Positions 25,712 to 36,300 of a stretch of DNA of 64,000 bases are shown here, piece after piece (the stretch's first letter is position 1; each line of letters starts with the position of its first letter). Location: the NCBI GenBank assembly GCA_013399855.1, contig VXAY01007011.1, positions 341,389 through 405,388 on the forward strand, written 5' to 3'. Below the pieces are notes generated by a model. It saw nothing but the letters and a program-made list of their open reading frames with translations. It was not told the origin of the DNA and did not search any database. A program made the translations under genes and the position numbers. The DNA comes from Oxyruncus cristatus (Eukaryota; Chordata; Aves; Passeriformes; Cotingidae).

Positions 25712-25960
25712 TTAATTCTGGATGCTAAAAGATGCAAGTTCTAACTAGCGTTTGGATGGGTGATTTCCCCAGGGAACCCCAGGTGTTCTGGGCGCGCGCC
25801 AAGCACTTATTGCTGAGCGCTGGGGTTGAGGTTCACCTCGACTAACCTTAGCCATCTGTCTCCCTGCAGAGACTCGGGCACCTCCAGAGGGTGATACCTG
25901 GGAGGATGGAATGAATCAACCCGCCTGAGTCTCACCACTGACTACAGAGGTGGCCCAGAC
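25712..25960 (+). repeat. 5S-rRNA-derived SINE remnant (AmnSINE1-like)
   Basis: From GGATGCTAA at about 25720 through TTTGGATGGG to CCAGGTGTTCTGGG near 25795, the sequence aligns without gaps over 41 bases to the internal-promoter half of vertebrate 5S rRNA (24 of 41 identical by hand count, including TTGGATGGG of the C box). A further segment resembles the 5S 3' region (GGGAATACCGGGTGCTGTAGG). The following ~160 bases are moderately GC-rich and unlike their surroundings, ending near 25960. A 5S-derived head followed by a distinct body is the structure of AmnSINE1, an ancient amniote SINE with known enhancer exaptations. I infer that family from the structure; I cannot confirm the body. A diverged 5S pseudogene is the alternative. 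Confidence 0.5.
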
Positions 25961-28900
25961 TACTCACTCAGATAACCGTGTAATTTTTGAATAACTACAG
26001 TTAGGTGAGATGAATGCCAAACTTGGTGAATATTAGCCTACAAAAAAACAAGCCAGTGGGAAGATTCCTATATATCACAGCTGAATGGGAACAAGAAAGA
26101 GCAAACCATAAACCCTAAATTCTCAGCTTCCGCACAGAAGCAAGAACTGGTTTATAGTACCTGGAAATTTCTGCAACTGCATGAAGAGGTCTTCATAAGA
26201 AATAAATAAATACTTCTAAGGAAACTAACATTAGCATTTTAAATATATTTATTGGCAATGAAACTTTGAAGTATTCTCCTTATGGTTTTAGTTACTGGAA
26301 AATGGTGATTGTTGACAGCAAATGGCAGAAGGGCAGTTTCTACTTTGGTTCTGGTTTGAGTAACTTCCCTTTAGCCACCACAAAAATCAGAATGAAGATC
26401 TAGAGGGAAGAAAACCCAAACAAATCCACATAACCCGGTCTGGACTCTGCAGAAGAAGGTTTTAATTGCTCTACTTTCCCTACATTTCAGGCACAAAGGG
26501 TAACACACACGACCCATTGGGCAGTGGGTTTAAAAATTGTTAGTTGTCCACTCATTTCTGCAGTTGAATTTGTTGGCTTTAGAGTAATTCTATTGGTTTT
26601 GATGTTCTACTTCCCCTTAGTGCTATCAACCATGAGATATTGTTAGAGGGTTTTTTTAGGCTTTTTTTTTCCTGCCTTCACTGGATGGAACACAGCTTAT
26701 CCCCATGTCCATTAAATATACATTTGAACAGCATTTCCACCTGCACTTTGTCACCTCGAGTTCTCAAGGGGTGTACCTCCACTTGGCTCTGAGCTCAAGG
26801 GCGCCCTTGATATCAGTCTGAGAGTGCCAACAGGCATGCTAATGCCCATTTGAAATAGCTTTTCCTTTGCCTCAGATGTTTTCATGCACTCAACAAATAA
26901 AAAGTCTGCTTCACTCCGTCTGCAGTGCTGTAGGACGACCTCACCTCATTCTGTCAGTGAGCTACAGTTGCTTTCAGGCACCTTCTTTCCTTCCTGGAGT
27001 GTGTCATGTCCCCACCCTTACTTTAAGATCCAAGTTAGCAAAAGGCTCTGGGTGTATTGATCTAAGCTTACCTTCTTGAAAGCACTCACCCCACTGCTGT
27101 TAATACCGCATTTCTTTTCAAAATGTCCACATTCCCTGGAAAATTAGAAACACCCTGTAATTATGAGCTGTTTCTGAACACAAAAGAACACAATTGCAAA
27201 GAGGGAATAAAAAGCTGAATTCTCTGCAAATAAAACTTTGGCAGTGAAGATAATTTGTTCATCTGCTGTCAGTAAGAGGTGTCTATATGGGTCACTGAAG
27301 AGGTTCTTTACTGGGAATAAGTTAAATTCAGCATCTACCATCTTGTCCTGTGGGTGAAGCATGCTATCTCAAATACGCAATGCAGCCCAAACTGGGTGTA
27401 ATCTTTTTTAAACTTTCTTTTTTTATGAATCACTTCCAAGTCTTGGGGGTAGGACATCACGACAGCCAGTTCCTCAACAAAGAACTGACATGAGAACAAA
27501 AGCTATTCCTGAAGAGTTCTCAAAATAAAAGTGAGACAGATGAGTGAGGAAAAGTTGCATGGGTGTTTCTTCAAAGAAGAACATGGTCAGAAAAGAAGTA
27601 TCAGAAAATATAGATTCATTAAAGCTGAACTGCCTCACAAAATTCTCAGTTCTGCAGAAATGTGCGTTAGGGAAAAACACCGTGAATATGTCAGGTTTGG
27701 ACACCTTCAGAGCTAACAGTGTCAGTGTTTCATGTGAAAATGACTTCACATTTTTAATATATTTCTATATTTTACATTCTAGTACTGTATTGAATAACAA
27801 AACCCTCATAGTTGATTCAGATTAAATCCTTTCTGAAACCTTCATCTTGCAGGAGGAATTTTAAACTTTGGGACTTTCCTTCTAAATTGAACCCAACGTA
27901 AATTTCAAAATCATGACATTATTTGGAAAGTGGAATTTCCATTAATTGCCCAACACTGCTTTAAACCTCAACCCTTTGTCAACAGTTAAGTCGAGCTTTG
28001 GGAGAAGATACCAGCGTCCTTCTGAAAAATGGTTCCTGCCTGGCTTCCCTTTCCAATGGCATCTGGTGAGGGCTGCCTGGCTGTAAATCTAGACAAAACC
28101 TGCTGAAAAGCTGTCCTGAAAAACTACAAATAGTTAAGTACTTGGTCATACTCTGGACCCTGGGTAATATCTTTCCATATAATTATTTCTGCTGTTGTCA
28201 TTAGCTCCAGCACTCTCACTATTTATTACCATAGGTATTTCGAGACTCATAAAAATGTGATCTTACTCAAGGCTTAAGCAACACATGAAATAAATCAGCA
28301 GCACTGAACATTGGCTGACACTGGATGAAACCTGGCTGGGAACAGCTGGATTGCTCTCTTGACTAAATATTTACAAAGGCCATGATTATATCACTGAGTG
28401 ACACCGTGTGAATATAACAATTTATCAATCATCATGTTTAACTGAAATCCCTGCAGGAGGGGATGGCATTCTCACTTAACAATAAGTATCTACTGTATGC
28501 TAATTAAGTGACTTATTTTGCAGCTAACGTTACTTCAGGGATATTTGGGCTTTTTAACTACCCATTTCCTAAGCATTGCTTAGTTCAGAGGCACAGAAAA
28601 CACAGAGTTCAGCTGGGCTCTTGCTTGCACCAGTACCCATCCAGTAACACCACTGGAATTACTTGGGGCAAACGTCGGAGCGGGAGCAAGCCCAAACCAA
28701 TGCAGAAAATTTGCTTTCCATGCTCCCTCCACAGTTCCCCCGCCCGCTGCAGGGTACCCATGGGAAGCAAGTACCATCACAGCCACCCTGCCATGCCCTC
28801 CACTGCCACAGGACCTGCTTCCCACCAGCCCCAGCCACTTCGGTCTCCTACCCTTGCACATCCTCTCCCAAGTACCTGGCACATGCTCACAGTGCTGGCT

Positions 28901-30209
28901 GGCAGCTGTGCATTCAAGCTGAAATGCCCGTGTCTCTAGGAAAGGCTTCCTGAATTTTCTCACCCTATGTTAACCAGGTTGGGCACAACTGAGGGTTTGT
29001 TCACCCTGAAACTGCCTGAAGTTTCACCTCATAATGTGGGGCTCTGCAGCACCAAACCCAACCTTCCTGGCAGCATCCACATGAGTCTGTCCGATCAGAG
29101 CGCGCAGGACAACCTGCCTCCCTGCCAGCAGGGACCTGGCACTGTCTCCATCAGAGTTGGTTAGCACTGACTGGGTAACCTCCTGGAAAGGTCGCTGGCC
29201 ACCAGATACAAGCCTACCTGCTGCAAGGAGAGAAGGGCTCGGACATGAAGAGCTCTACCAAACTGTGGCATTGTCAGGGAACATAAGGATCAGGTTCATA
29301 CAGATGGGAGCAGCAAGTAAACCTGCTCAGGGCATTGGGAGGAGAAGGTTTTTGTGAAGATAAAGCCAGCACATGTCACACTGATATGAAATGCATATTT
29401 GGGCACCAGAAACCACAACCACATGGCAGGAGCTTTTTATAAAATCTTCCACCTTCTGCTTCATGCCAGATTAACTCTCTTGTACCAGCAATGGCATGAG
29501 CAGTTCAGCTACCTTCCTGTCTCCTTCAGATTACAGGTTTTAGTGCAATGCAAGAGAAAACACAAATCTCCTATTTGCCAGTCCCACTGCACAAACACTT
29601 TAAAAAGTTTTTCTTCAAAATGCCTCTCAGACACATGGATAACACAGCCTGTTTGTGTGGATCTCAGGCTAACATTCAAAAGGAACAGGTGGCATCCATG
29701 GCTCACCTCTGGAAACTGCTTTTGAACCTTGTTTTTCTTTCCAGGAATCGTTGTTCAAAAAGAAAAAGAAAGTTTGGGGTGTTGAAGTCTCTGCTCCCTT
29801 GAGAGCCTGAGAAGAAAGTTTCCCTCATACGGATCTTAGAGATAGATTTTTTTAATTCCCATTTTGTACATGTTGAGAGTCTGCATAATAATTGTATTTT
29901 AGCCTTTGGAGCTCATCTGCCACTAAAAGGGAAATTTCACCTTCTTCTTTCTACCTACAGAGAGGTCTATAAATCAGTAAGCACACAGACATGGGAGCAC
30001 GGGACTTGGTTGCCCTACCAGGAGCCCTTAATGGCTCAGACAATCACAGCAAGTGCTCTTTTCAGAAACACGGGGAGGGAGGAGAGAAGTTACGATAAAT
30101 TTAGTTTTCTTTTGAAGTTAATAACCTCCTACAAAGGCTTTTGGTAAAACACAGACACCTTAACGTTTTTTTCCCTTTCAAACCGTTTTTTCCTCTATTT
30201 TTCCCTCAG
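25961..30209. other. Unannotated intergenic stretch
   Basis: No gene or transposon was recognised. A 16-base perfect palindrome (TCAAGGGCGCCCTTGA) sits at 26795-26810. A GC-rich stretch at 28610-28930 gives a 143-codon open frame with low-complexity composition and no splice support. An acceptor-like tract ends near 29743 without a convincing exon. Confidence 0.5.
26795..26810. repeat. 16-base perfect palindrome
   Basis: TCAAGGGCGCCCTTGA equals its own reverse complement. It might be a dimer-binding site, but no partner features are seen. Confidence 0.6.
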
Positions 30210-30291
30210 ATGGTAAAATCTGAGGAAACCTGTCTCTTCAGAAGTAACTGCTTTGTGTGAATGACATCAGCAGACCACGAGGTTACCACTG
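30210..30291 (+). other. Putative non-coding exon with strong splice sites
   Basis: An 82-base segment lies between an acceptor with a long pyrimidine tract (TCTATTTTTCCCTCAG, ending 30209) and a consensus donor (CTG then GTAAGT at 30292). All three forward frames contain stops, so if used it is a UTR or lncRNA exon. The next strong acceptor is only 151 bases downstream, at 30442, giving a short but legitimate intron with its own long pyrimidine tract. Confidence 0.3.
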
Positions 30292-30442
30292 GTAAGTTGG
30301 CACCCTGAGGGGAATGAAATGAAATCTCTTATCAACCTACTCGCTCCTCTTCTTTTTTACATTTGGTGCCTTTTGTAATATGCAAAGCAAAGGAAATGTT
30401 TTGCTCCCCTTGATTTTTTTCACCTTTTTTTTTTCCCCTCAG

Positions 30443-30496
30443 GAGAAGGAACAATATATTTAACTGGTTTCTCCAACTCTCAGCTGCAGCTTCAGG
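30443..30496 (+). other. Putative second non-coding exon
   Basis: It follows the acceptor CACCTTTTTTTTTTCCCCTCAG ending at 30442. A possible donor (CTTCAG then GTCTGT) ends it at 30496, and another (CAGAG then GTGAAT) follows about 22 bases later. The end is uncertain. One frame is open, but too short to mean anything. Confidence 0.2.
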
Positions 30497-32888
30497 TCTG
30501 TTTGGTACCTCAGTCAGAGGTGAATGATTTATACTCTCTCCTCTTTCCGCCTCACATCAGACCTTCTCTCACCTACCACTGCGTTCTCCAGAGACTTGTT
30601 TCAGGCAGTTTGAAAACGCAGGGCCTTCCCAGGGGAAGAAGACCACCATAAACGTGGCTAATGTTATGTTTTACAAACTCCTCCACCATGGCAAAGGCTC
30701 TGCTGTCTTAAATTCAAAACCACGGCAAATATAACCTCTTATCAATTTCCCAGGGTGCCTATCCTGTTGTAACTCTCCTCCTTTGGGGTGTCCCTCAGGT
30801 CAAAAGGTTTCAGAGGCAGAGACTGTTGGTGTGAAGTGAGATGATGATGATGAGGAGACAATGGGTGAATGTATGGGAAGGTGGCTACAGCACAAGAAGA
30901 TTCCCTTCCCTGTATATAGGATTTCCAACAGATGGAGCCAGTATTGCAGCTACCCACAAAAATAGGTAATCAACTCCAAAGGTGAAAGCTCCAAGGGAAG
31001 ATTCCAAGAGAGAGTGGTTTGTTGCAGGAGAACATCTGAAACAACGAACCTATCGCAACGCACTTGGCCACAGAGGTGTCTCCTGGTTTATCAACCAGTA
31101 GCCTCAGGAAAGGAGATGGGACTTGATGCGTATGTTTTGAATAAGCCTCATACATCCAGTAAGTACACATTCTCCTGCCTCAATGCATCCCATAAAGTCA
31201 ACCAGCTTGTTAAAAGAAGCAATGAGGAAGGGCTAAAGAGTAACAAACACGAGAGACCCTGGGGAGGAAAAAAAAGCCTTTTCTGGAGATTAGCTGTCTT
31301 CATGCAAAGAACACTTCAATCTTCCCCAAACTAAGCTTCGAAACAAAGATGCTAAATCACTGCAGGATTCCAAGTCTGGAGTATAGCATGGGAGACTGGA
31401 TGTCATGAGGAGAATTGCTCACATACTGTCACATGTAGCTCCTCATCAGGTGAGAGAATATGTGGAAGCAGGGAGAGAATGCTAGCCCAAGGTGGGGTGG
31501 ACGAGAACTTCCAAAAACCTGTAAGGGAAAATTAAAGGTTAAGGAACCCGATCTCTATTGCTTTTACAAACAACATGCTTTTATAAATTGTGCTNNNNNN
31601 NNNNNNNNNNNNNNNNNNNNNNNNNNNNNNNNNNNNNNNNNNNNNNNNNNNNNNNNNNNNNNNNNNNNNNNNCTTTCTGAAGAAGCTATGTCATTATACC
31701 CACCTGACACTACTTGACACTTGCAGAGCAGAAGATGCCTGTATCCCCATGCATACTTTGCGAATACTCGGCAGTTTCTCCCCCCCAGGGAGAGGTGCAG
31801 AAAGGCAGGCCTGGTTTAGTAGCTATCAGTCAGGGAAGGACAAGAAGAGGTGTCAGCCACCTTGCAAGTGTGACAAGGGTAGGAAAGTGGACTGAGAGGC
31901 CAATGGGTAACTTCAGCACATGACAGAGGCATGATAGAAAGGCATGAGGGATGAGATAGTGAAGACACTGTTTTTTGAAGGATGACACAATTTAAAACAG
32001 AATAAGTTTGGTCAAATGTTTATCATAGTCTCTCCAGGAACCTCCACTGTTCCTGTTTATTAATTTTAATGATATGGTATCTGCAGTTCCTGGTCAGAAT
32101 CAAGGCTGCCCTGACAAATGCATCACAACAGGATGGGGCCCAGCCATGCACAGTATAAAGAGAAGAAAGATAAATAGCACACCATGAACAGAGCAGCAGA
32201 ATAAAACTATGCACATGGGTTTTAAAGCCTTTGAGAGTCCAAATTGTCTTTTGCAGGAAATTATTCTGTGCCAAAAAACTTGTCTTCGTTCCAAACAAGG
32301 CCAATACCACATCTGAAATTTCCCAAGCAGGAAAAAAGAGCAAACACTACAGCATTAGCTACAAATATGACATCAAACCAAGTACATCTCAAAAGGCTCT
32401 CTGAACAGTATAGGTTTCAATTAATCCATGCATCCTAACTTGCCTGAGCAGTTCTATGTACACATATACATATCTGCAGTTTTTAAAAACATTAACAGAC
32501 ATTTGTACCTGTCTCTCCATTTTGTTGCAGCTGTGTCCTCTCTATGTTTCTCCAAGAAATAATGTTTTGGCACAAAAAAATATTTCTCTCCCAGCAGCCT
32601 GCTTGAGGCTGTAAAGAAAACTATGGATGCAACAGGAATGAAGTCAACAACGTTCCAGTGACACTTGAGAGAGGGACATAGGACATACTCCTAAAACTTG
32701 GAGTTTGCAATGCTCACATGCACAGATGGTTAGCATTCCCCTGGCAGGTTTTACCCTTTCTGATGGCAACATGAAGGAGAACGTGAACATGCGGGACTGA
32801 TCTCCCCTACTTGTAATTCCCTAGAAGTCCAGGTAGCTAGAGGAGAGCACTAGTCATCCAGGCTCCCTTTGTACTCAGTGGAGAGTGA
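30497..32888. other. Unannotated stretch containing an assembly gap
   Basis: No gene was recognised. It contains a short GAT/ATG trinucleotide run at about 30840-30853 and an assembly gap, listed separately. Confidence 0.55.
31595..31672. other. Assembly gap (78 N)
   Basis: Seventy-eight undetermined bases. Its true length may differ from 78. The flanks show no repeat that would explain the gap. Confidence 0.99.
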
Positions 32889-32970
32889 GTGATCCCTTCA
32901 GAGAGGGATTCATCCCTTCCTGGATGGATAGCTGAGGCAGACAGGATGAATCACCCTCTGAAGGGGTTCT
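32889..32970 (+). ncRNA. Imperfect hairpin, miRNA-precursor-like
   Basis: The left arm at about 32891-32916 (GATCCCTTCAGAGAGGGATT then CATCCC) pairs with the right arm at about 32943-32968 (AGGATGAATCACCCTCTGAA then GGGGTT). There are only a few mismatches and small bulges, and the loop is about 26 bases. The size (~80 bases), ~25-bp stem and scattered bulges fit a pre-miRNA. I do not recognise either arm as a known miRNA. A decayed inverted duplication is an equally valid explanation. It could fold on either strand. Confidence 0.3.
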
Positions 32971-33765
32971 CTTTCTGCAGAGTCCTCCTGTCACTGCAGA
33001 GGAGCCTCAGACCACCACCACAGATGTGATGCCCGTTACAAGCCAGATGAGAAGAATCCCAACTCTTTCAAAGTAGTATCAGTGTCATCTAAGGATGACC
33101 CAGAGTAGTCCTCTATTCCACTGTGTGCTGTGTTTTTCTGCCTTGTTAGTTTATGGCATGTTCTTTGGCAGAGAATATGTTAATTTACAGCATTGGGCAG
33201 TGCAGTGCCTCTGTTAAAAAACTGCCTGTGCCAAAACTGTGCCCCATTTTTAATTATTGAGCTTTTTATTCTGATTACTATATCACAAGAAGTCATCCTA
33301 TTCTGTCCCAAAACACTTCTCCACCATTTTGCATCTACAAGGCAGCTTCCTTGTTTTAACTCCGAAGTTGTTCTGAACTGGCTGAGTTTTGAGTGTAGTT
33401 TCACCATTTATTAGTACATATCAAGCACAGGAAAATCTTTGTGGTAAGAAGTAAGATCATTCCCATTTTTCTCCTGTCCTTCACTGTAAGTCTGTCATGC
33501 ATTAGGAAACACGGGCAAGGGAACCTGGGTTACTGTATTTCTTTGCAGAGGTACAAGCTTCTAGGAATACATTAAAGAACCCAACTTAATTTTACAAGCG
33601 CTGGTTGTATTCTTTGATATTTTCCACTCCAGGGACCATCAGGTTTCCTGAAGTCCAGCAAAGTAAATTTTTTAAATCTTTGTGAATGCCAAAGGATTAA
33701 AGGATGAATTCAGAGATTTAGAGGCAGGTAACTGTTGTGGAAACAGCATAAGAAACCCTGTCTTC
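32971..33765. other. Unannotated spacer
   Basis: Nothing recognised. Confidence 0.5.
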
Positions 33766-33960
33766 CACAGTGAGCCCTACCAGTGAGCTGCTCTGTGGCC
33801 TTGAACAAATCACTTCACCTCTCTTTTACTTCTGCTTTCTTGTCAATATTTTTGTCTGCTTAAGTGTGTGGCTTCTGGGGCAACTCCTGTGGGTTTGTAG
33901 AGTGCCCGCCGTATAGGATCCCAGCATCAAACGGAATGACGCTGCAGTACAAAAATAAGG
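33766..33960 (+). repeat. MIR-type (CORE) SINE, sense, diverged
   Basis: GCTGCTCTGTGGCCTTGAAC, then AAATCACTTCACCTCTCTTT, closely follows the MIR core (gctgtgtgaccttgggcaagtcacttaacctctctg). Farther on, GTAGAGTGCCCGCCGTATAGGATC and a later GACGCTGCAGTACAAAAATAA follow the '..gtaaagcgctttgagatcc..gcgctatataaa' tail of the amniote versions. The tRNA-like head is not clear. The core match is the strongest MIR signal in the window. Confidence 0.65.
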
Positions 33961-34517
33961 AAAGAAATTTGGGAAGTACAGGGATTTGAAAGGAAATGCA
34001 ATGTTTTTTTTAAAATCTCTGATGCTATCGGGGTCTTCAGATCTAGAGGTTCTGAAGGTGTAGCAGTTTTTTAAAGGAATAAGTGCTTGTCATAGATCAT
34101 AAGAGAGAAAAATGTAGTCACCTATGTTTTTATGACTGGCCTCTATTCTACTTGGCTTGGTTATGTTTAATACCTGTGGAGCAGGTAGTTTCAATAAATA
34201 AAAAGAGAAGGAAAGGGAGAAAGTGTCAGCATGAGGCTGGGTATGAAGTTATTGAGAACAGGAGTGTAAATGTGTCAAGGAAATCCCCAGTGATCCAAAA
34301 GGGAATGCAAGTAGCTTTACAAGAAGCAGAAGCAAGCTGGGGAAAAAAAATTGTATAGGGGTCTTAGCTTTGCAGAAAGATTTTAATTTTTCAAACTGTG
34401 AATCAAATAAAATTAAATCAAAACTACATTTCTATAGAATCTTTCGTATCAGGCTCCCATGGCACTTCAACCCAAAGCCAAAAGGCAATTCGTGTCTCCT
34501 CTGTTCCTTACCCACAG
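33961..34517. other. Unannotated spacer
   Basis: Nothing recognised beyond short A/T-rich runs. Confidence 0.45.
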
Positions 34518-34833
34518 GTCCAGTGTTAGTGCAAGAGAAGGGTGCCCTAAAATTCCAACAGCATTTGCAGCCCATTGACTGCAGTCAGAGTTCCTGGGCA
34601 GCAGCCAGGTTTTGGGGCACCCAGTCTCCGCAGGCTGCCTACCCCTACAGCCCACTTAGCTGCAAACAGCAAACCTGCTGGCCCTTCCCTGGCAGTGCCA
34701 CAGGAAAGACTGATCTGTCCCCTCAGCCACACTCAGACATCTGGCCACCCCCTGGACCAGACTGGGTAGAAGTACAGCATCACCTGGGCAGCAAAACCTT
34801 CAGTTGCCACAAAACAGCTCTCTTTGTACCAAG
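34518..34833 (+). other. Exon-like segment with an open frame, uncertain
   Basis: An acceptor (CTCTGTTCCTTACCCACAG, ending 34517) and a donor (CCAAG then GTAAGG at 34834) enclose 316 bases in which one frame stays open throughout. A second frame is open for about 64 codons. The segment is more GC-rich than its surroundings. The predicted peptide is rich in proline, glutamine, serine and histidine, with no motif I know. In a GC-richer patch long open frames arise by chance, so this may be a non-coding exon or nothing. Confidence 0.2.
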
Positions 34834-36175
34834 GTAAGGAACAGAAAGGCTCCTGGGTGCAAAAACTGCAAAAGCACTGAAATCCTTCCACCAGTGACTG
34901 TAGGCAGGCTCACCTTTTTAAGGTAAATTTCATCTCTGCTAATCCTATCACTTAATATTGAAATCAAATATAATATGGTATTTGATATGACAGTCTCCTT
35001 CTTATGAAGTCAGCCGCAGCATTTTTTATTTGCGTATGATTTAATTACATTTTCATTCCAGGTCTTCCATTCTGTATATTGTGGGTAAAAGCACATGAAT
35101 TCTGTATGACCGCAATGGAGGGAGAGATTATAAAACTTAGAATAACACACTGCATTGTTAAGAAATATGGTAGAAAAGTACTGCTGTTTTAGGTAAAGTG
35201 AATAAACAGCACAGTCCCATTACTGACAGATACAGTGCAACATTTCAGCTGCCCATATAATTTTTAAGATAGCCACAGCCTTTTTTTTTGTAAGATACTA
35301 CACCTTGTTCAAAGGTTTGAACCAACCCAATACTTGCGGAGAAAAAGTTCAAAAAGAGCAGAACAGCAGGTCACCTCAATTCCACGGCAGCATGTAACTA
35401 CGGCATTGCTGGACTTCCTTTCTGTGTTTCCAAGGGGTGGGCTGTGGGCATCAGGGTATCTCTGCACCAGGTCCTCCAACATGTGTGTTTGCTCTGTAAC
35501 ACTTCTGCTCCCAGATTAACAAGGAGCACTGGAAATCATAAAAATGTTCTGCGTAGTCAGAATGGAAAATACAGTGTTCATAATAAACGGAAACAGCCAA
35601 GCATCAGTGACTATTATTTATGGTCACCGGTGGTGAAAACCAGTAAGACCCCTCAGAGCCAAACACTTGCTTATTAACTGCAAGCACACACACAACATTC
35701 AAGTGCAAAGTAATATCCCCAGTCACCTGCAAACAGTAGCACATAGTGTAGAATAACTTCACTCTTTGTCACACCAATTGTAGCCATCAAGTAGGAGCTT
35801 GATGGAACAGCTGCGAGAAAGCAGTGGTAAGAAGAAGCCCACAGTTGTTTTGCACACATGGGGAAGGTTTTGCGAGGACTTGGGATACAAAATAGATTCC
35901 CAGACCCAGACACTTCTGTCCTCAAAGCCTAACATGAAAAGTTAATACTCAACTACATTTTTATTTTAAAAAAATCTGAATTTGTTTTATGACACACATG
36001 TTACTCATTTGTCTACCACATCAGAAATCATTATGGGAAGGAAAATGCTGCATTTTTAAATATTCAATTGATATGCTGGAATGGGAAATGGGAAACATTT
36101 CTGATCTTTTAAGTGCAGAAGATTTTTTCTTGTTCCTGGATTTTGTTCCTAGCAGAGTTCATGATTTCACAGCAT
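34834..36175. other. Unannotated spacer
   Basis: Nothing recognised. Confidence 0.5.
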
Positions 36176-36300
36176 TTACTGCCTTAGTTTACCCATCAGT
36201 AGTCTGAGTATAATTATAGTGCTGCTTCTTAATTCAGGGTTCATGTTTTCACAGTGAGCTGGGACAAACAGAAGGTGCTTTACGAATGTAAAATATTGAT
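36176..36300 (+). repeat. MIR-type SINE 3' half, sense
   Basis: TACTGCCTTAGTTTACCCAT, followed by CAGTAGTCTGAGTATAATTA, follows the MIR phrase 'gtgcctcagtttccccatctgtaaaatggggataataata'. GAAGGTGCTTTACGAATGTA then AAATATTGAT follows the tail 'aaaggcgctatataaatgcaaaatattatt'. Only the 3' half is recognisable. Confidence 0.55.
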
